A stretch of DNA of 64,000 nucleotides from an uncultured Acidobacteriia bacterium (GTDB lineage: Bacteria; Acidobacteriota; Terriglobia; Bryobacterales; Bryobacteraceae), in contig CAIUOG010000166.1 in assembly GCA_903900705.1 (NCBI GenBank), positions 22,350 through 86,349 on the forward strand, read 5' to 3'. Made by a program: the position numbers and the translations under genes. The notes under the pieces are model-generated. The model saw only the letters and a program-made list of their open reading frames with translations. It did no database searches and had not been told where the DNA came from. This document shows positions 42,788 through 51,231 of this stretch, piece by piece; within the stretch, counting starts at the first letter, position 1, and every line of letters starts with the position of its first letter.

Positions 42788-43525
42788 CTACTCCGCCCCC
42801 ACAATCTCCCGGAACTTCCCATATCCGGCGCGGCTGACCGGCACCTTTGAGCCATCCGTCAGCAACGCGACCCAGGTGTCTTTCGTATTCGCATCAATTC
42901 GCGCAATGCGCTCCACATTCACCAGATAACCCCGGTGCAGGCGGATAAAGCGGCGCGGATCGAGCGCAGCCTCCAGACTGGAAATGGTTTGCTGTTTGAG
43001 CCAGCTCTTCCCGTCACTGCGCAGCGCCACATAGTCGTCCTGGGACTCCGCATAGTCCAGCTTTCCCGCCGGAATCACATGGACCCGCGGACCGTCCTTC
43101 ACCACGATGCGCTCCAGGTACTCGCCCGGCGCCCGCGCAGCCTGCCGCAGATCGGCCGGAAGCGCCCCGGGCTTTCGGTCCCTCACCTTACTCAGCGCGA
43201 GGCGAAGGCGTTCCACCGGAAACGGCTTCAGCAGATAGTCCACCGCCGCCGCATCAAAAGCCTTCATTGCATATTGATCAAACGCCGTGACAAACACCAC
43301 CGCCACAGATTCGTCGATCAGTTCCAGCACCTCAAACCCATCCAGCTTCGGCATCTGAATGTCCAGAAAAACCAGATCCGGTTTCACCTCGTTAATCGCC
43401 TTCACCGCCTCGAAACCGTTCGAGCATTCCGCCACAATCTCGATATCGGGTTCGGCCGACAGATACTCCCGCAGCAGTCGCCGCGCCAGGTCCTCGTCAT
43501 CCGCCATTACGGCCCGCAGTTTCAC
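42788..43525 (-). CDS. LytTR-family response regulator
   Basis: 245 aa. The receiver (about 1-120) carries the acidic pair in ADDEDLA, the acceptor Asp in LVFLDIQMP and the Lys in LLKPFP. The LytTR DNA-binding domain (about 145-243) contains DYAESQDDYVALRSDGKSWL, FIRLHRGYLVN and DGSKVPVSRAGYG. LytTR proteins bind direct repeats about 21 bases apart. The ATG overlaps the stop of the kinase gene by four bases. The repeats seen upstream of the first gene of this operon (45566-45600) have exactly that spacing. Confidence 0.96.
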   Translation of the reverse strand: MKLRAVMADDEDLARRLLREYLSAEPDIEIVAECSNGFEAVKAINEVKPDLVFLDIQMPKLDGFEVLELIDESVAVVFVTAFDQYAMKAFDAAAVDYLLKPFPVERLRLALSKVRDRKPGALPADLRQAARAPGEYLERIVVKDGPRVHVIPAGKLDYAESQDDYVALRSDGKSWLKQQTISSLEAALDPRRFIRLHRGYLVNVERIARIDANTKDTWVALLTDGSKVPVSRAGYGKFREIVGAE

Positions 43526-44556
43526 TTGTGCATCCTCACCGGAATCGTCATCGTCACCTGGTACAAACGCTCCTCCACATGAATATCCAGCCGGGCGGCG
43601 GACCCGTAAAACGCCTCCAGCCGCTCGCGAATATTCCGCAGCCCGATCCCGTTCCGCCCCGTGGACGGCGCCTCCGGGTCATACGGATTACTGATCGTGA
43701 ACCGCATCCGGTCCTGCTCATGCTGCACGGACATCCGGATCTCCCCGCCCTCGTCCATCATCGCGATTCCGTGCTTCACCGCATTCTCCACCAGCGGCTG
43801 AATCACCAGCGCCGGGACCGTACAGTTGGAACAGGCCGGATTCACATCCTCCACAACCCGCAGCTTGCCGCCAAACCGGACCTGCTCCACATCGAGATAC
43901 ATTCTGGTCAGCCCCAGTTCCTCCGCCAGCGGGATGGTGACGCGCTCTCCCAAACGCAGTGATGTCCGCAGAAAATCGGCCAGCCGGATGCACATCTCGC
44001 GCGCCTCGGCCGGATTGATGGCCGTCAGGGCACTGATGGAGTTCAGACTGTTAAACAGAAAATGCGGGTTGACCTGCGCCTTCAGGGCCTTCAGTTGTGA
44101 CTCCCGCGCCAGAATCTCAGACCGCCGCGAGGCTTCGAGTTCCAGCGCCGCGTAGTGCAGCGCGACAGACATTTCGTATACCAGCAGCACCATAACGGCC
44201 AGCACTGGCGCCGCAGTCACGAACCGCCCTTCGATTCCGCGGAACGTGGGGTTCAGCAGCGTTGCTGTCAGCCGCCCGATTACGATGACGCCCGCGGAAA
44301 GGAGCAGCGCCGCGGCGCAGTGATGCGTCATCAGCTTGCCGCGCGGCACCGAGCGCAGCGGCAGGGACTTGCAAACATAAAACGGCGACAGGCAGACAAA
44401 AGCAAAGACCACCAGCGCGGGCGTCATCACCGTCGCCGCTTCCAGATACGGCATCCGGCCCGAAAGGTGCGTCACCAGCACCAGGATGGCGCCCACCGGA
44501 ATCCACGCCGCCATCCATGTGGCAAATCGCCGCCAGCTTTGAAGAATCGGATGCAT
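43522..44556 (-). CDS. LytS/YehU-type sensor histidine kinase
   Basis: 344 aa. Four or five membrane helices occupy about residues 10-135. The His_kinase domain follows (about 145-225) with the histidine in VNPHFLFNSLNSI, and an ATPase domain with NAVKHGI and GRNGIGLRNIRERL. This is the usual partner of a LytTR regulator, and its stop overlaps the regulator gene. Its start is directly at the stop of the LiaF-like gene (one-base step), so the four genes form one operon. The signal is unknown; the adjoining LiaF-like protein suggests an envelope cue. Confidence 0.95.
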   Translation of the reverse strand: MHPILQSWRRFATWMAAWIPVGAILVLVTHLSGRMPYLEAATVMTPALVVFAFVCLSPFYVCKSLPLRSVPRGKLMTHHCAAALLLSAGVIVIGRLTATLLNPTFRGIEGRFVTAAPVLAVMVLLVYEMSVALHYAALELEASRRSEILARESQLKALKAQVNPHFLFNSLNSISALTAINPAEAREMCIRLADFLRTSLRLGERVTIPLAEELGLTRMYLDVEQVRFGGKLRVVEDVNPACSNCTVPALVIQPLVENAVKHGIAMMDEGGEIRMSVQHEQDRMRFTISNPYDPEAPSTGRNGIGLRNIRERLEAFYGSAARLDIHVEERLYQVTMTIPVRMHK

Positions 44557-45351
44557 CTAGTTGCGCACGATCACCGCGCCAAACACTGTGCCGCCGCGGA
44601 TAACCACCATCGGAAACTCGATGCCGGGTTCCGGGCGTGGCGGAATCGTCTTGTCTTCGTATGCGCCGAAAACAGCATGCCCCTGCATGCTCAGCCGCCA
44701 CGTCTCCGGAATGCGAATCTCCACTGATCCAAAGGCGGTGTTCGCCTCAATTTCCACCACGCGGCCCGGCTGCGTCACGCCGGCCCAGCGGAGGTCCACC
44801 TCAATGCCGCCAAAGACGCTGTTGAGTTCCGCGCCTTCGAAGTTCGGCGTCTCCACCCGGCGCTTGATCCCGCTGAACACCGCGACTTCCCGCAGGTGGC
44901 TCGCCGTGCTGGCGCCCTTGGAATTCGTGCCGATATTAAAACGGGAAGTGGCCTGGAAACGGTCTGTAAACTCGCGCCACCGCAGGCGGTAAATCAGCAT
45001 CACCACGCCCGTCGCAATCAGCATCAGGGGCCAGACAATATCCGCCGATTGCCGGATGAGATGGAAGTTCTGCAGCATCAGCAGCACGCCCGCCACCATA
45101 CCCGCCCAGCACCAGACTTTGATTGCAACACTGCGGGTACGCCGCAGCGCGGTTCCGCAGACGGCCAGCAGAACCAGCGGCCAGAATGCGTCTTCAAGCG
45201 CGATTGGCAGAATACCAAGGTTGTCGATGAACAGCAGCGTGCCGCCGATAATCAGCAGCAGGCCGAGGATCATGCCGCCGCTGAGCGGGCCGCTCAGCGA
45301 ACTCCGGACATGGAATTTCAGCGGACGCTCTTCGTTTTCGCGGTAGCCCAT
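44557..45351 (-). CDS. LiaF-like membrane protein
   Basis: 264 aa. Four membrane helices (about residues 28-125) in the DUF5668 pattern, with GMILGLLLIIGGTLLFIDNLGILP and VVWP-like DIVWPLMLIATGVVML, are followed by a soluble beta-helix-like domain typical of LiaF/YvqF (VAVFSGIKRRVETPNFEGAEL, NSVFGGIEVDLRW, NTAFGSVEIRIP). In Firmicutes LiaF inhibits the LiaS kinase until cell-wall damage occurs. The ATG at 45351 gives a sensible length. The reading frame continues open upstream, but that part lies over the helicase promoter and gene on the other strand and is not coding. It overlaps the preceding small gene by 34 bases. Confidence 0.85.
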   Translation of the reverse strand: MGYRENEERPLKFHVRSSLSGPLSGGMILGLLLIIGGTLLFIDNLGILPIALEDAFWPLVLLAVCGTALRRTRSVAIKVWCWAGMVAGVLLMLQNFHLIRQSADIVWPLMLIATGVVMLIYRLRWREFTDRFQATSRFNIGTNSKGASTASHLREVAVFSGIKRRVETPNFEGAELNSVFGGIEVDLRWAGVTQPGRVVEIEANTAFGSVEIRIPETWRLSMQGHAVFGAYEDKTIPPRPEPGIEFPMVVIRGGTVFGAVIVRN

Positions 45352-45509
45352 AAGTACACTTCCTCCATTCCGGTGGCGATCAGCGTCACGGGCCAGAAGC
45401 TCCAGACGCGGGCGATCTGAATGATACCGAAGGTGCTCATCACGGAGAGGATGCTCAGCAACAACAGCATCACCGGGATCATCACCATTCCGGGGTAGTA
45501 GATTCTCAT
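45318..45509 (-). CDS. Small two-helix membrane protein, LiaI-like
   Basis: 63 aa. Two hydrophobic helices (MVMIPVMLLLLSILSVMSTFG and WSFWPVTLIATGMEEVYLW), matching the WP-containing pattern of LiaI/DUF5668 small proteins. The ATG is preceded by GAGGGA. It is the first gene of the LiaF-like/kinase/LytTR operon and overlaps the LiaF-like gene by 34 bases. The likely role is as an envelope-embedded part of the sensing complex; this rests on position and general family knowledge. Confidence 0.8.
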   Translation of the reverse strand: MRIYYPGMVMIPVMLLLLSILSVMSTFGIIQIARVWSFWPVTLIATGMEEVYLWATAKTKSVR

Positions 45510-45565
45510 CGTTGTCCCTCGAAACTGATCGTAAGTCCCGGGGCGGGGAAGCCGCACTGGAAAAT

Positions 45566-45600
45566 CGGTGAATGCCGCCCATCCGCCGGTGAATGCCGCC
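45566..45600 (-). promoter_or_regulatory. Paired direct repeats, candidate LytTR binding sites
   Basis: CGGTGAATGCCGCC appears twice, at 45566-45579 and 45587-45600, exactly 21 bases apart. Reading on the minus strand they end 57 bases before the start of the small membrane-protein gene, and a poor -35 with TACGAT as a possible -10 follows. Two short direct repeats one or two helical turns apart are how LytTR regulators bind, and the operon encodes one. They also lie 58 bases before the helicase start on the other strand. Confidence 0.6.
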
Positions 45601-45657
45601 GCGTTGTACCATAGGCAAAGAAAAGGCGAACGCCTCGCCCGAAACAGCCGATTTAAA

Positions 45658-48024
45658 ATGCCAGACTCCACCTCCCTCATGTTCCCCGAACTTCCCCTCC
45701 CGGCGCGCAAGGGCGACCTTGTGCCAGTGGTGCGGAAGTTCGAACGCATGGCGCTGATGGAAGACAGCCCGGTTCGCGCGATCCACCGCACGCCGCCGCG
45801 CGCCGCCGAGTATTCCGACTTCCCGGAGACCATCAATCCAAAGCTTCGCGCGGTGCTGCAGGCGCGCGGCATCACCCGGCCCTACTCCCATCAGGGGGAG
45901 GCTTACGAACGCATCGCCAACGGGGAGAACGTTGTCATCGTTACGCCCACGGCCAGCGGCAAGACGCTTTGCTACAACCTGCCGGTGCTGGACCGCCTCA
46001 CCGCGGAGCCTGGCGGACGCGCCATGTACCTGTTCCCCACCAAGGCGCTCTCTGAAGACCAGTTGGAAGAACTGCACGGCATTATCGAAGAGATGGGATC
46101 AGACCTGTGCGCCTTCACCTACGATGGCGACACCCCGCAGGACGCACGCCGCGCCATCCGCCAGCGCGCCAACATTGTGCTCACCAACCCGGACATGCTG
46201 CATACCGGGATTCTGCCGCATCACACGAAGTGGGCGAAGCTGTTTGAAAACCTCCGCTACATTGTGGTGGACGAACTGCACTACTATCGCGGCGTCTACG
46301 GCAGCCACCTCGGCAACATCATGCGCCGGCTGCGCCGGTTGTGCGAGTTCTATGGCTCGAAGCCGCAGTTCGTGGCCTGTTCCGCCACCATCGCCAATCC
46401 GAAGGAACTGGCCGAGACGTTGATGGAAGCGCCGTTCTCCCTGATTGACCGCAACGGCGCGCCCGCCGGCGAGAAGGTCTTCGTTTGCTACAACCCGCCA
46501 GTGGTGAACCGTCAGCTCGGCATCCGCCGCAGTTACATCAATGAGAGCCGCCGCCTGGCTTTGGAACTGCTCGATCACGGCCAGCAAACACTGGTTTTCA
46601 CAAACAACCGCCTCGCCACCGAACTGCTGCTGACGTACCTAAAGGATGCCTGCGATAAAGGCCGCGTTCCCACCGATTCCGTTCGCGGCTACCGCGGCGG
46701 CTATCTGCCGCGCGAACGTCGCGAGATCGAGAAGCGGCTCCGCCTTGGCCAGATCCGCGCCGTGGTTGCCACCAATGCGCTCGAACTGGGGATCGACGTG
46801 GGTTCGCTCGATGCCGTTGTGATGGCGGGATACCCGGGGACCATTGCCTCCACCTGGCAGCGCGCAGGCCGCGCCGGACGACGCAATACGGCGGCGCTCG
46901 CCATCATGGTGGCCTCCAGCGCGCCGGTCGATCAATACGTCGTCGAGCATCCGGAATATATGTTCGGCCGGTCGCCGGAACACGCCTACGTGAATCCGGA
47001 TAACGTGGAGGTCCTGCTCAGTCACCTGAAATGCGCGGCCTTTGAGTTACCCATCCGCGCGGGAGAGAAGTTCGGCCCGCATGACACGACGGACCTCTGC
47101 TCTTTCATCGCCGAAGCTGGCCTTCTTCATCGCTCCGGCGAAGCATGGCACTGGACTTCCGACAGCTACCCGGCGGACGCCGTGAGTCTTCGTTCGGTAT
47201 CCAGCGATAACTTCGTGGTGGTCGATATCACGGGCGAGCCGAAAATCATCGGTGAGGTCTCCTTCACCACGGCCCTTACCACGTTGCACGAGAAAGCGAT
47301 TTATCTGCACGAAGCGAAGCAGTTCCATGTGGAGCGTTTCGATTACAAAGAGCGTAAGGCCTATGTGAAACGTGTCGATTCCGATTACTACACAGACGCC
47401 ATTGATTACACGCAGGTAAAGACGCTTCGTGAGTTCGAAAAAGGGCCGGTAGTGGATAGCGCCGATAAGGTGCATGGCGATGTCCGCGTCAACCGGCAGA
47501 TCGTCGGTTTTAAGAAAATCAAGTTCTATACGGGCGAGAACGTAGGGGCCGGGCAACTCTCCATGCCGGAACAGGAAATGCACACCACGGCTTTCTGGCT
47601 GCATTTCAGCGCGCCTTTTCTCGCGGCCTTTGAGAACTACACACCCACAGAGCGGCAGAACGGTCTTACCGGACTGGGTAATGCCTTTCAGACCATTGCG
47701 TCGCTCTTACTGATGTGCGACCCGCGTGACTTAGGCGTCGCTCTTACCGAAGACATCACCGGCAGCATCGCCATGTGGGAACCAAACCTATACCTGTATG
47801 ACAGCTACGCAGGCGGGATCGGCCTGAGTGCGCCGCTGTACCGCCTGAGTGATCAGCTGTTCCGCCAGACCATGGAACTGATTCAGAGCTGCGGCTGCGA
47901 AGCCGGCTGCCCCGCCTGCGTGGGGCCGGTGGGAGAAATCGGCGACAAAGGCAAGGAAGTCGCCACCGCAATCCTCGCCCTACTGAATCGTGATGTAAGC
48001 GGTGTTGGACGACCTGCCTGCTGA
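45658..48024 (+). CDS. DEAD/DEAH-box helicase with C-terminal DUF1998, MrfA-like
   Basis: 788 aa. Walker A is TPTASGKT, the Walker B/DExH motif is VVDELHYY, and motif VI reads QRAGRAGR. After the second RecA-like domain comes a DUF1998 region with the zinc-binding Cys cluster CGCEAGCPACVGP. Size and order match Bacillus MrfA (YprA), which helps repair mitomycin-type DNA damage together with the exonuclease MrfB; no mrfB is adjacent. The ATG at 45658 starts just before the conserved part; a longer frame to 45568 would overlap the repeats. Its 3' end overlaps the convergent lipase-like gene by 45 bases. Confidence 0.92.
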   Translation: MPDSTSLMFPELPLPARKGDLVPVVRKFERMALMEDSPVRAIHRTPPRAAEYSDFPETINPKLRAVLQARGITRPYSHQGEAYERIANGENVVIVTPTASGKTLCYNLPVLDRLTAEPGGRAMYLFPTKALSEDQLEELHGIIEEMGSDLCAFTYDGDTPQDARRAIRQRANIVLTNPDMLHTGILPHHTKWAKLFENLRYIVVDELHYYRGVYGSHLGNIMRRLRRLCEFYGSKPQFVACSATIANPKELAETLMEAPFSLIDRNGAPAGEKVFVCYNPPVVNRQLGIRRSYINESRRLALELLDHGQQTLVFTNNRLATELLLTYLKDACDKGRVPTDSVRGYRGGYLPRERREIEKRLRLGQIRAVVATNALELGIDVGSLDAVVMAGYPGTIASTWQRAGRAGRRNTAALAIMVASSAPVDQYVVEHPEYMFGRSPEHAYVNPDNVEVLLSHLKCAAFELPIRAGEKFGPHDTTDLCSFIAEAGLLHRSGEAWHWTSDSYPADAVSLRSVSSDNFVVVDITGEPKIIGEVSFTTALTTLHEKAIYLHEAKQFHVERFDYKERKAYVKRVDSDYYTDAIDYTQVKTLREFEKGPVVDSADKVHGDVRVNRQIVGFKKIKFYTGENVGAGQLSMPEQEMHTTAFWLHFSAPFLAAFENYTPTERQNGLTGLGNAFQTIASLLLMCDPRDLGVALTEDITGSIAMWEPNLYLYDSYAGGIGLSAPLYRLSDQLFRQTMELIQSCGCEAGCPACVGPVGEIGDKGKEVATAILALLNRDVSGVGRPAC

Positions 48025-49782
48025 CGTCACGACCACCGGAACCGCGGCTCCGACAATCGAGGTCGGAATCTTACAGTTGATCTGGTCGAGGCCGGCATAT
48101 CCGGGCGTCCGGCCGGCATAGGAGACCGGCACGCTGATGCCGCCGATCGTGACGGTCGGCGGGGTCTGCGCGTAGTCGAGTCCGTTGGTGGAAGTGGTTG
48201 CGCCGAGTCCAGTGAGATAGAGCGACAGGAAATCGCCCGGATGCAGCGGAGAGTTCGGCCCCACCACCGTGCCGGTCACCGCGTTCAGCGCCGCCGCCGT
48301 GCCATTCGCATCCAGCACGAAGATGCTGGGAACAGCCGGCGCCACGCGCACGTTCACGGTGTGCTGGCCGTTCATATTCTTCACCGTCAGTTTGGTGAGG
48401 CCGGGCGCGACGTTGGGATACACGAAGTTGATTTGCCCCGTGCTCACAAAGACGATGGGAGCGGCGGTTCCATTGACGAGCACCTGCACGTCCCCGATCT
48501 GGGTTGGATAGGGAATGGTGGCGCCGGAAGTGGCGGAGGCAAGGTTCGAGCCATAAATGGACACGTATTCGCCCGGCGACACATCATACGGGAAGGGCGC
48601 GGGGCCGGCGGCGGGAATCACGCCGCGCGGACTGATTACCGGACCGGGCTTCAGGATCGTCGGAGTGACCGTTCCGGCCGGAAGCTTCAGCGAAACGCTC
48701 TGCACCACGCCCGTCGTGGGCGTCAGCTGAATCGTGATGGACGTGTTACTGGCGGGAAGGCCCTCGTTGTAGATGATATTGCCGGAATTGGCGGGCAGGC
48801 TGACGGGCGGCGTGGCGTTGGCCAGCGCGCCGCTGATGAGTCCGAGCGGCACATCATTGCTGTCGCGGAGTTGCAGATTCAGCCCCGCTTTGATAACTGA
48901 CAGGGGGTTGGTTTCCACCGAATCACCGATGCTCTGCCATTCCGAGGTGCCGGTCAGGAAAGACACCAGAATCCTGCCGACCAGGTTGGTGGGATCGGTA
49001 CTCAGGATATTCAGAACGGGTGTGCCACTCTTACAGGCGCCGAGGAAAGTCAGCAGTGAGTTGGCCGTGTGGCAGTAGGGGACGATCCGGCTGACGCCCG
49101 GGCGGTAGAAGCCCAGCGAGGCGCTGGTCAGCGCGACAATGCCGTCATCGAACGCCGCCGTGCCGGAATCCAGGCCCGTACCGCCGCTTCCGGCGACCGA
49201 GATGGCGGAGATGCCGCGCAGATCGTCAGACCCCTGATTCCAGGTACCCAGATCAAACAGAAACTGACTGCCGAGCGCCATCTCCGCCGTCTGTTTGTCA
49301 GAACCCAGCAGACCTGCCGCGTTGGAACCAAAATGCGGAGTTCCCAGCAGCACCGCGCGACGGATGGGAACGGTGGCGGGCGGGAGGAACTGCGCGGGCG
49401 TCACATCCTGCTTGCCGCTCAGATAGCAACGGAGGATGAGACCGCCCATGCTGTGCGCCACCACGTCCACCTGCGTGACCGGCGTGCCATCCGTATACTT
49501 CAGCGTGCTCAGAAACTGGCCGAAAGCCTGACCGGCTGCTTCGATGGTAACGTTTCTGCCGGCGGTGCAATTGTCGAAATAGAGGCTGATGAGACCGGCG
49601 TTCTTCAGCAGTTGATCCGCCGCGCCAAAATTTGAAGCGAAACTGCTATCTGAGGTACAGCCGGACTGGTAGCCATCCAGAAACACGACCGGCGGATTTG
49701 CGGTTTTGGGGATGGGCTGGCCGACCGGATACAACTGGGCAGCCGCGATCCCGGGCAGGAGAAGTAAAAAGGCAAAGCGCAT
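47980..49782 (-). CDS. Secreted lipase-like alpha/beta hydrolase with TIGR03437-like C-terminal domain
   Basis: 600 aa. A signal peptide (RFAFLLLLPGIAAAQ) is followed by an alpha/beta hydrolase (about 20-250) of the PGAP1/LCAT-lipase type: VVFLDGYQSG near the oxyanion strand and the nucleophile elbow AHSMGG. The C-terminal 230 residues are Solibacter-type TIGR03437-like: [41 protein letters not shown], and SLYLTGLGATTS. That domain is thought to be an adhesion or cell-surface module. Ester hydrolysis outside the cell is the reasonable inference. The stop lies 45 bases inside the helicase gene, on the other strand. Confidence 0.88.
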   Translation of the reverse strand: MRFAFLLLLPGIAAAQLYPVGQPIPKTANPPVVFLDGYQSGCTSDSSFASNFGAADQLLKNAGLISLYFDNCTAGRNVTIEAAGQAFGQFLSTLKYTDGTPVTQVDVVAHSMGGLILRCYLSGKQDVTPAQFLPPATVPIRRAVLLGTPHFGSNAAGLLGSDKQTAEMALGSQFLFDLGTWNQGSDDLRGISAISVAGSGGTGLDSGTAAFDDGIVALTSASLGFYRPGVSRIVPYCHTANSLLTFLGACKSGTPVLNILSTDPTNLVGRILVSFLTGTSEWQSIGDSVETNPLSVIKAGLNLQLRDSNDVPLGLISGALANATPPVSLPANSGNIIYNEGLPASNTSITIQLTPTTGVVQSVSLKLPAGTVTPTILKPGPVISPRGVIPAAGPAPFPYDVSPGEYVSIYGSNLASATSGATIPYPTQIGDVQVLVNGTAAPIVFVSTGQINFVYPNVAPGLTKLTVKNMNGQHTVNVRVAPAVPSIFVLDANGTAAALNAVTGTVVGPNSPLHPGDFLSLYLTGLGATTSTNGLDYAQTPPTVTIGGISVPVSYAGRTPGYAGLDQINCKIPTSIVGAAVPVVVTSAGRSSNTAYITIQ

Positions 49783-49800
49783 GAACTCATGGTACGAGAG

Positions 49801-50565
49801 TCAGGAGTGAAAAAGCAGGCTGGAGCAGGTGACTCCCGATTCGGCCTTCAACAATTCCGTGACATCCACCACACGTACGGGGAATCCCCCGGCTTCGATT
49901 TTTTGAGCGGTGGCCGGCCAGGCCGAGGGGATGACGACGGTCCCGTTCACAACAAGTGCGTTCGCAGCGGCGGGTTCGGACTCCGCTACGTCCAGAAACT
50001 GATATCCCCGCAGCGCAGTCGTATCGAGCCATTTCCGGTTGATGAGAACCGTGTTGTTCCCCAGGTAACTGCAGGCGGATTTCAGATGCAGGCAGTCTCG
50101 CAGTTCCACGGCGGTGACGCGATAGCCGTAGGGCTGGAGGAGCCAGGCCAGTTCCTTTACCCCCGCGGCGTCCGTGCGGGCGGAGAGCCCGGCGTACAGC
50201 TCTCTGCCGATGCGCATCACATCACCGCCTTCTAGGCGCGCGGGATCGCGCATTCTCAGGACCGGGCGGAATTCAGCGAGTGCAGCCGCCAGCGTTTCGC
50301 GTTCCCCGCGCCGGCTCTCGCAGCCCATGGACGTAATGACAGCCACCTCGTCAAGCACCAGCGCCGGGTCTTCCACGAATACCGCGTCCGGGTGGTCTTC
50401 AAGCGCGGGCAGTCGGATGACATGCGCGCCCAGTTCGGCCAGCAGCGCTTCATAGGCATGATGCTGGGCGATGGCGCGGTCAATGTCGATAGGTTCGCGT
50501 TCAAGCCACGTCAGTTCGCAATTCAGCAGTGAACGGCTGACGGCGCGGGTGATGGCGGTGAGCAT
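49801..50565 (-). CDS. Dimethylarginine dimethylaminohydrolase-like amidinotransferase-fold enzyme
   Basis: 254 aa. The five-bladed guanidino-group-modifying fold is shown by AVFVEDPALVL (first Asp/Glu), RLEGGDVM, DCLHLKSACSYLG (catalytic His) and the nucleophile Cys in GVTCSSLLF near the end. Members hydrolyse methylated arginine or related guanidines to citrulline, but close relatives act on other substrates. The short length and ending are like DDAH. It lies 15 bases downstream of the TlpA-like gene on the same strand and 18 bases upstream of the lipase-like gene, all possibly one transcript. Confidence 0.9.
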   Translation of the reverse strand: MLTAITRAVSRSLLNCELTWLEREPIDIDRAIAQHHAYEALLAELGAHVIRLPALEDHPDAVFVEDPALVLDEVAVITSMGCESRRGERETLAAALAEFRPVLRMRDPARLEGGDVMRIGRELYAGLSARTDAAGVKELAWLLQPYGYRVTAVELRDCLHLKSACSYLGNNTVLINRKWLDTTALRGYQFLDVAESEPAAANALVVNGTVVIPSAWPATAQKIEAGGFPVRVVDVTELLKAESGVTCSSLLFHS

Positions 50566-50580
50566 CGGTTGACTTCTCCC

Positions 50581-51141
50581 TCAGTTTTGCCTGGCGGCTA
50601 CCAGTTCCGCGATTTCGCGCGTGTATTCCGCCTTTTCGATCAAACCCTGATGCAGGTACTTCACTTTGCCGTCGCGCCCGATAACGAACGTGGTGGGCAG
50701 CGCTTCCACCCCGCCGTACAACTGGCTGACGGCTTCATCCCCCAGCAGCACCGGATACGGTATTTTCTGCGCCGCCGCGAACGGCTTCACCACCGGCCAG
50801 CCTTCGTCGTCCATCGCGATTCCCACCACCTCGAAACCCTTCGCCGAGAAATCCCGCTCAAATTCCGCAAACCAGGGGATCTCCGTTTTGCAGGGCCCGC
50901 ACCAGGTGGCCCAGAAGTTCAGCAGCACGACTTTTCCGTGGAAATCGCTCAGGCGGACCCGCTTACCGGCGCTGTTTTCGAGGCCGAATTCAGGCGCTGC
51001 CCGGCCGACGTCCGGCGCCTTTGCCTCCAGAATCCGCAATGCCAGCTGATGCGCCACCCAAGGCCAGCCGAACCATAGTCCGGCGGCAATTGCTACCGGA
51101 ATCAAGAGCCATGCGTAGCTTTTACCGGAACCAGATCTCAC
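50581..51141 (-). CDS. Membrane-anchored TlpA-like thioredoxin
   Basis: 186 aa. One N-terminal helix (YAWLLIPVAIAAGLWFGWPWV) anchors the protein; the rest is a TlpA-type thioredoxin with FWATWCGPCKTEIPW, the redox pair WCGPC at about residues 80-84, the cis-Pro in LPTTFVI, and GLEN-like spacing. A reducing or disulfide-exchange role in the periplasm is expected. It is divergent from a DoxX/MauE-thioredoxin fusion gene across a 90-base gap, a pairing that suggests redox partnership. Confidence 0.94.
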   Translation of the reverse strand: MRSGSGKSYAWLLIPVAIAAGLWFGWPWVAHQLALRILEAKAPDVGRAAPEFGLENSAGKRVRLSDFHGKVVLLNFWATWCGPCKTEIPWFAEFERDFSAKGFEVVGIAMDDEGWPVVKPFAAAQKIPYPVLLGDEAVSQLYGGVEALPTTFVIGRDGKVKYLHQGLIEKAEYTREIAELVAARQN

Positions 51142-51231
51142 TTCGCCCTCCTCATCATGCCGTTACTATCCCATCATCCCAGCAGGCTCCCCGACAAACT
51201 CCCCGGGTCTCACATTAGACTGGAATCAGAC

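Noticed and set aside
45351..46077. Upstream extension of the LiaF-like frame to 506 codons
   Set aside because: The extra part is antisense to the helicase gene and the promoter repeats; the family start is at 45351.
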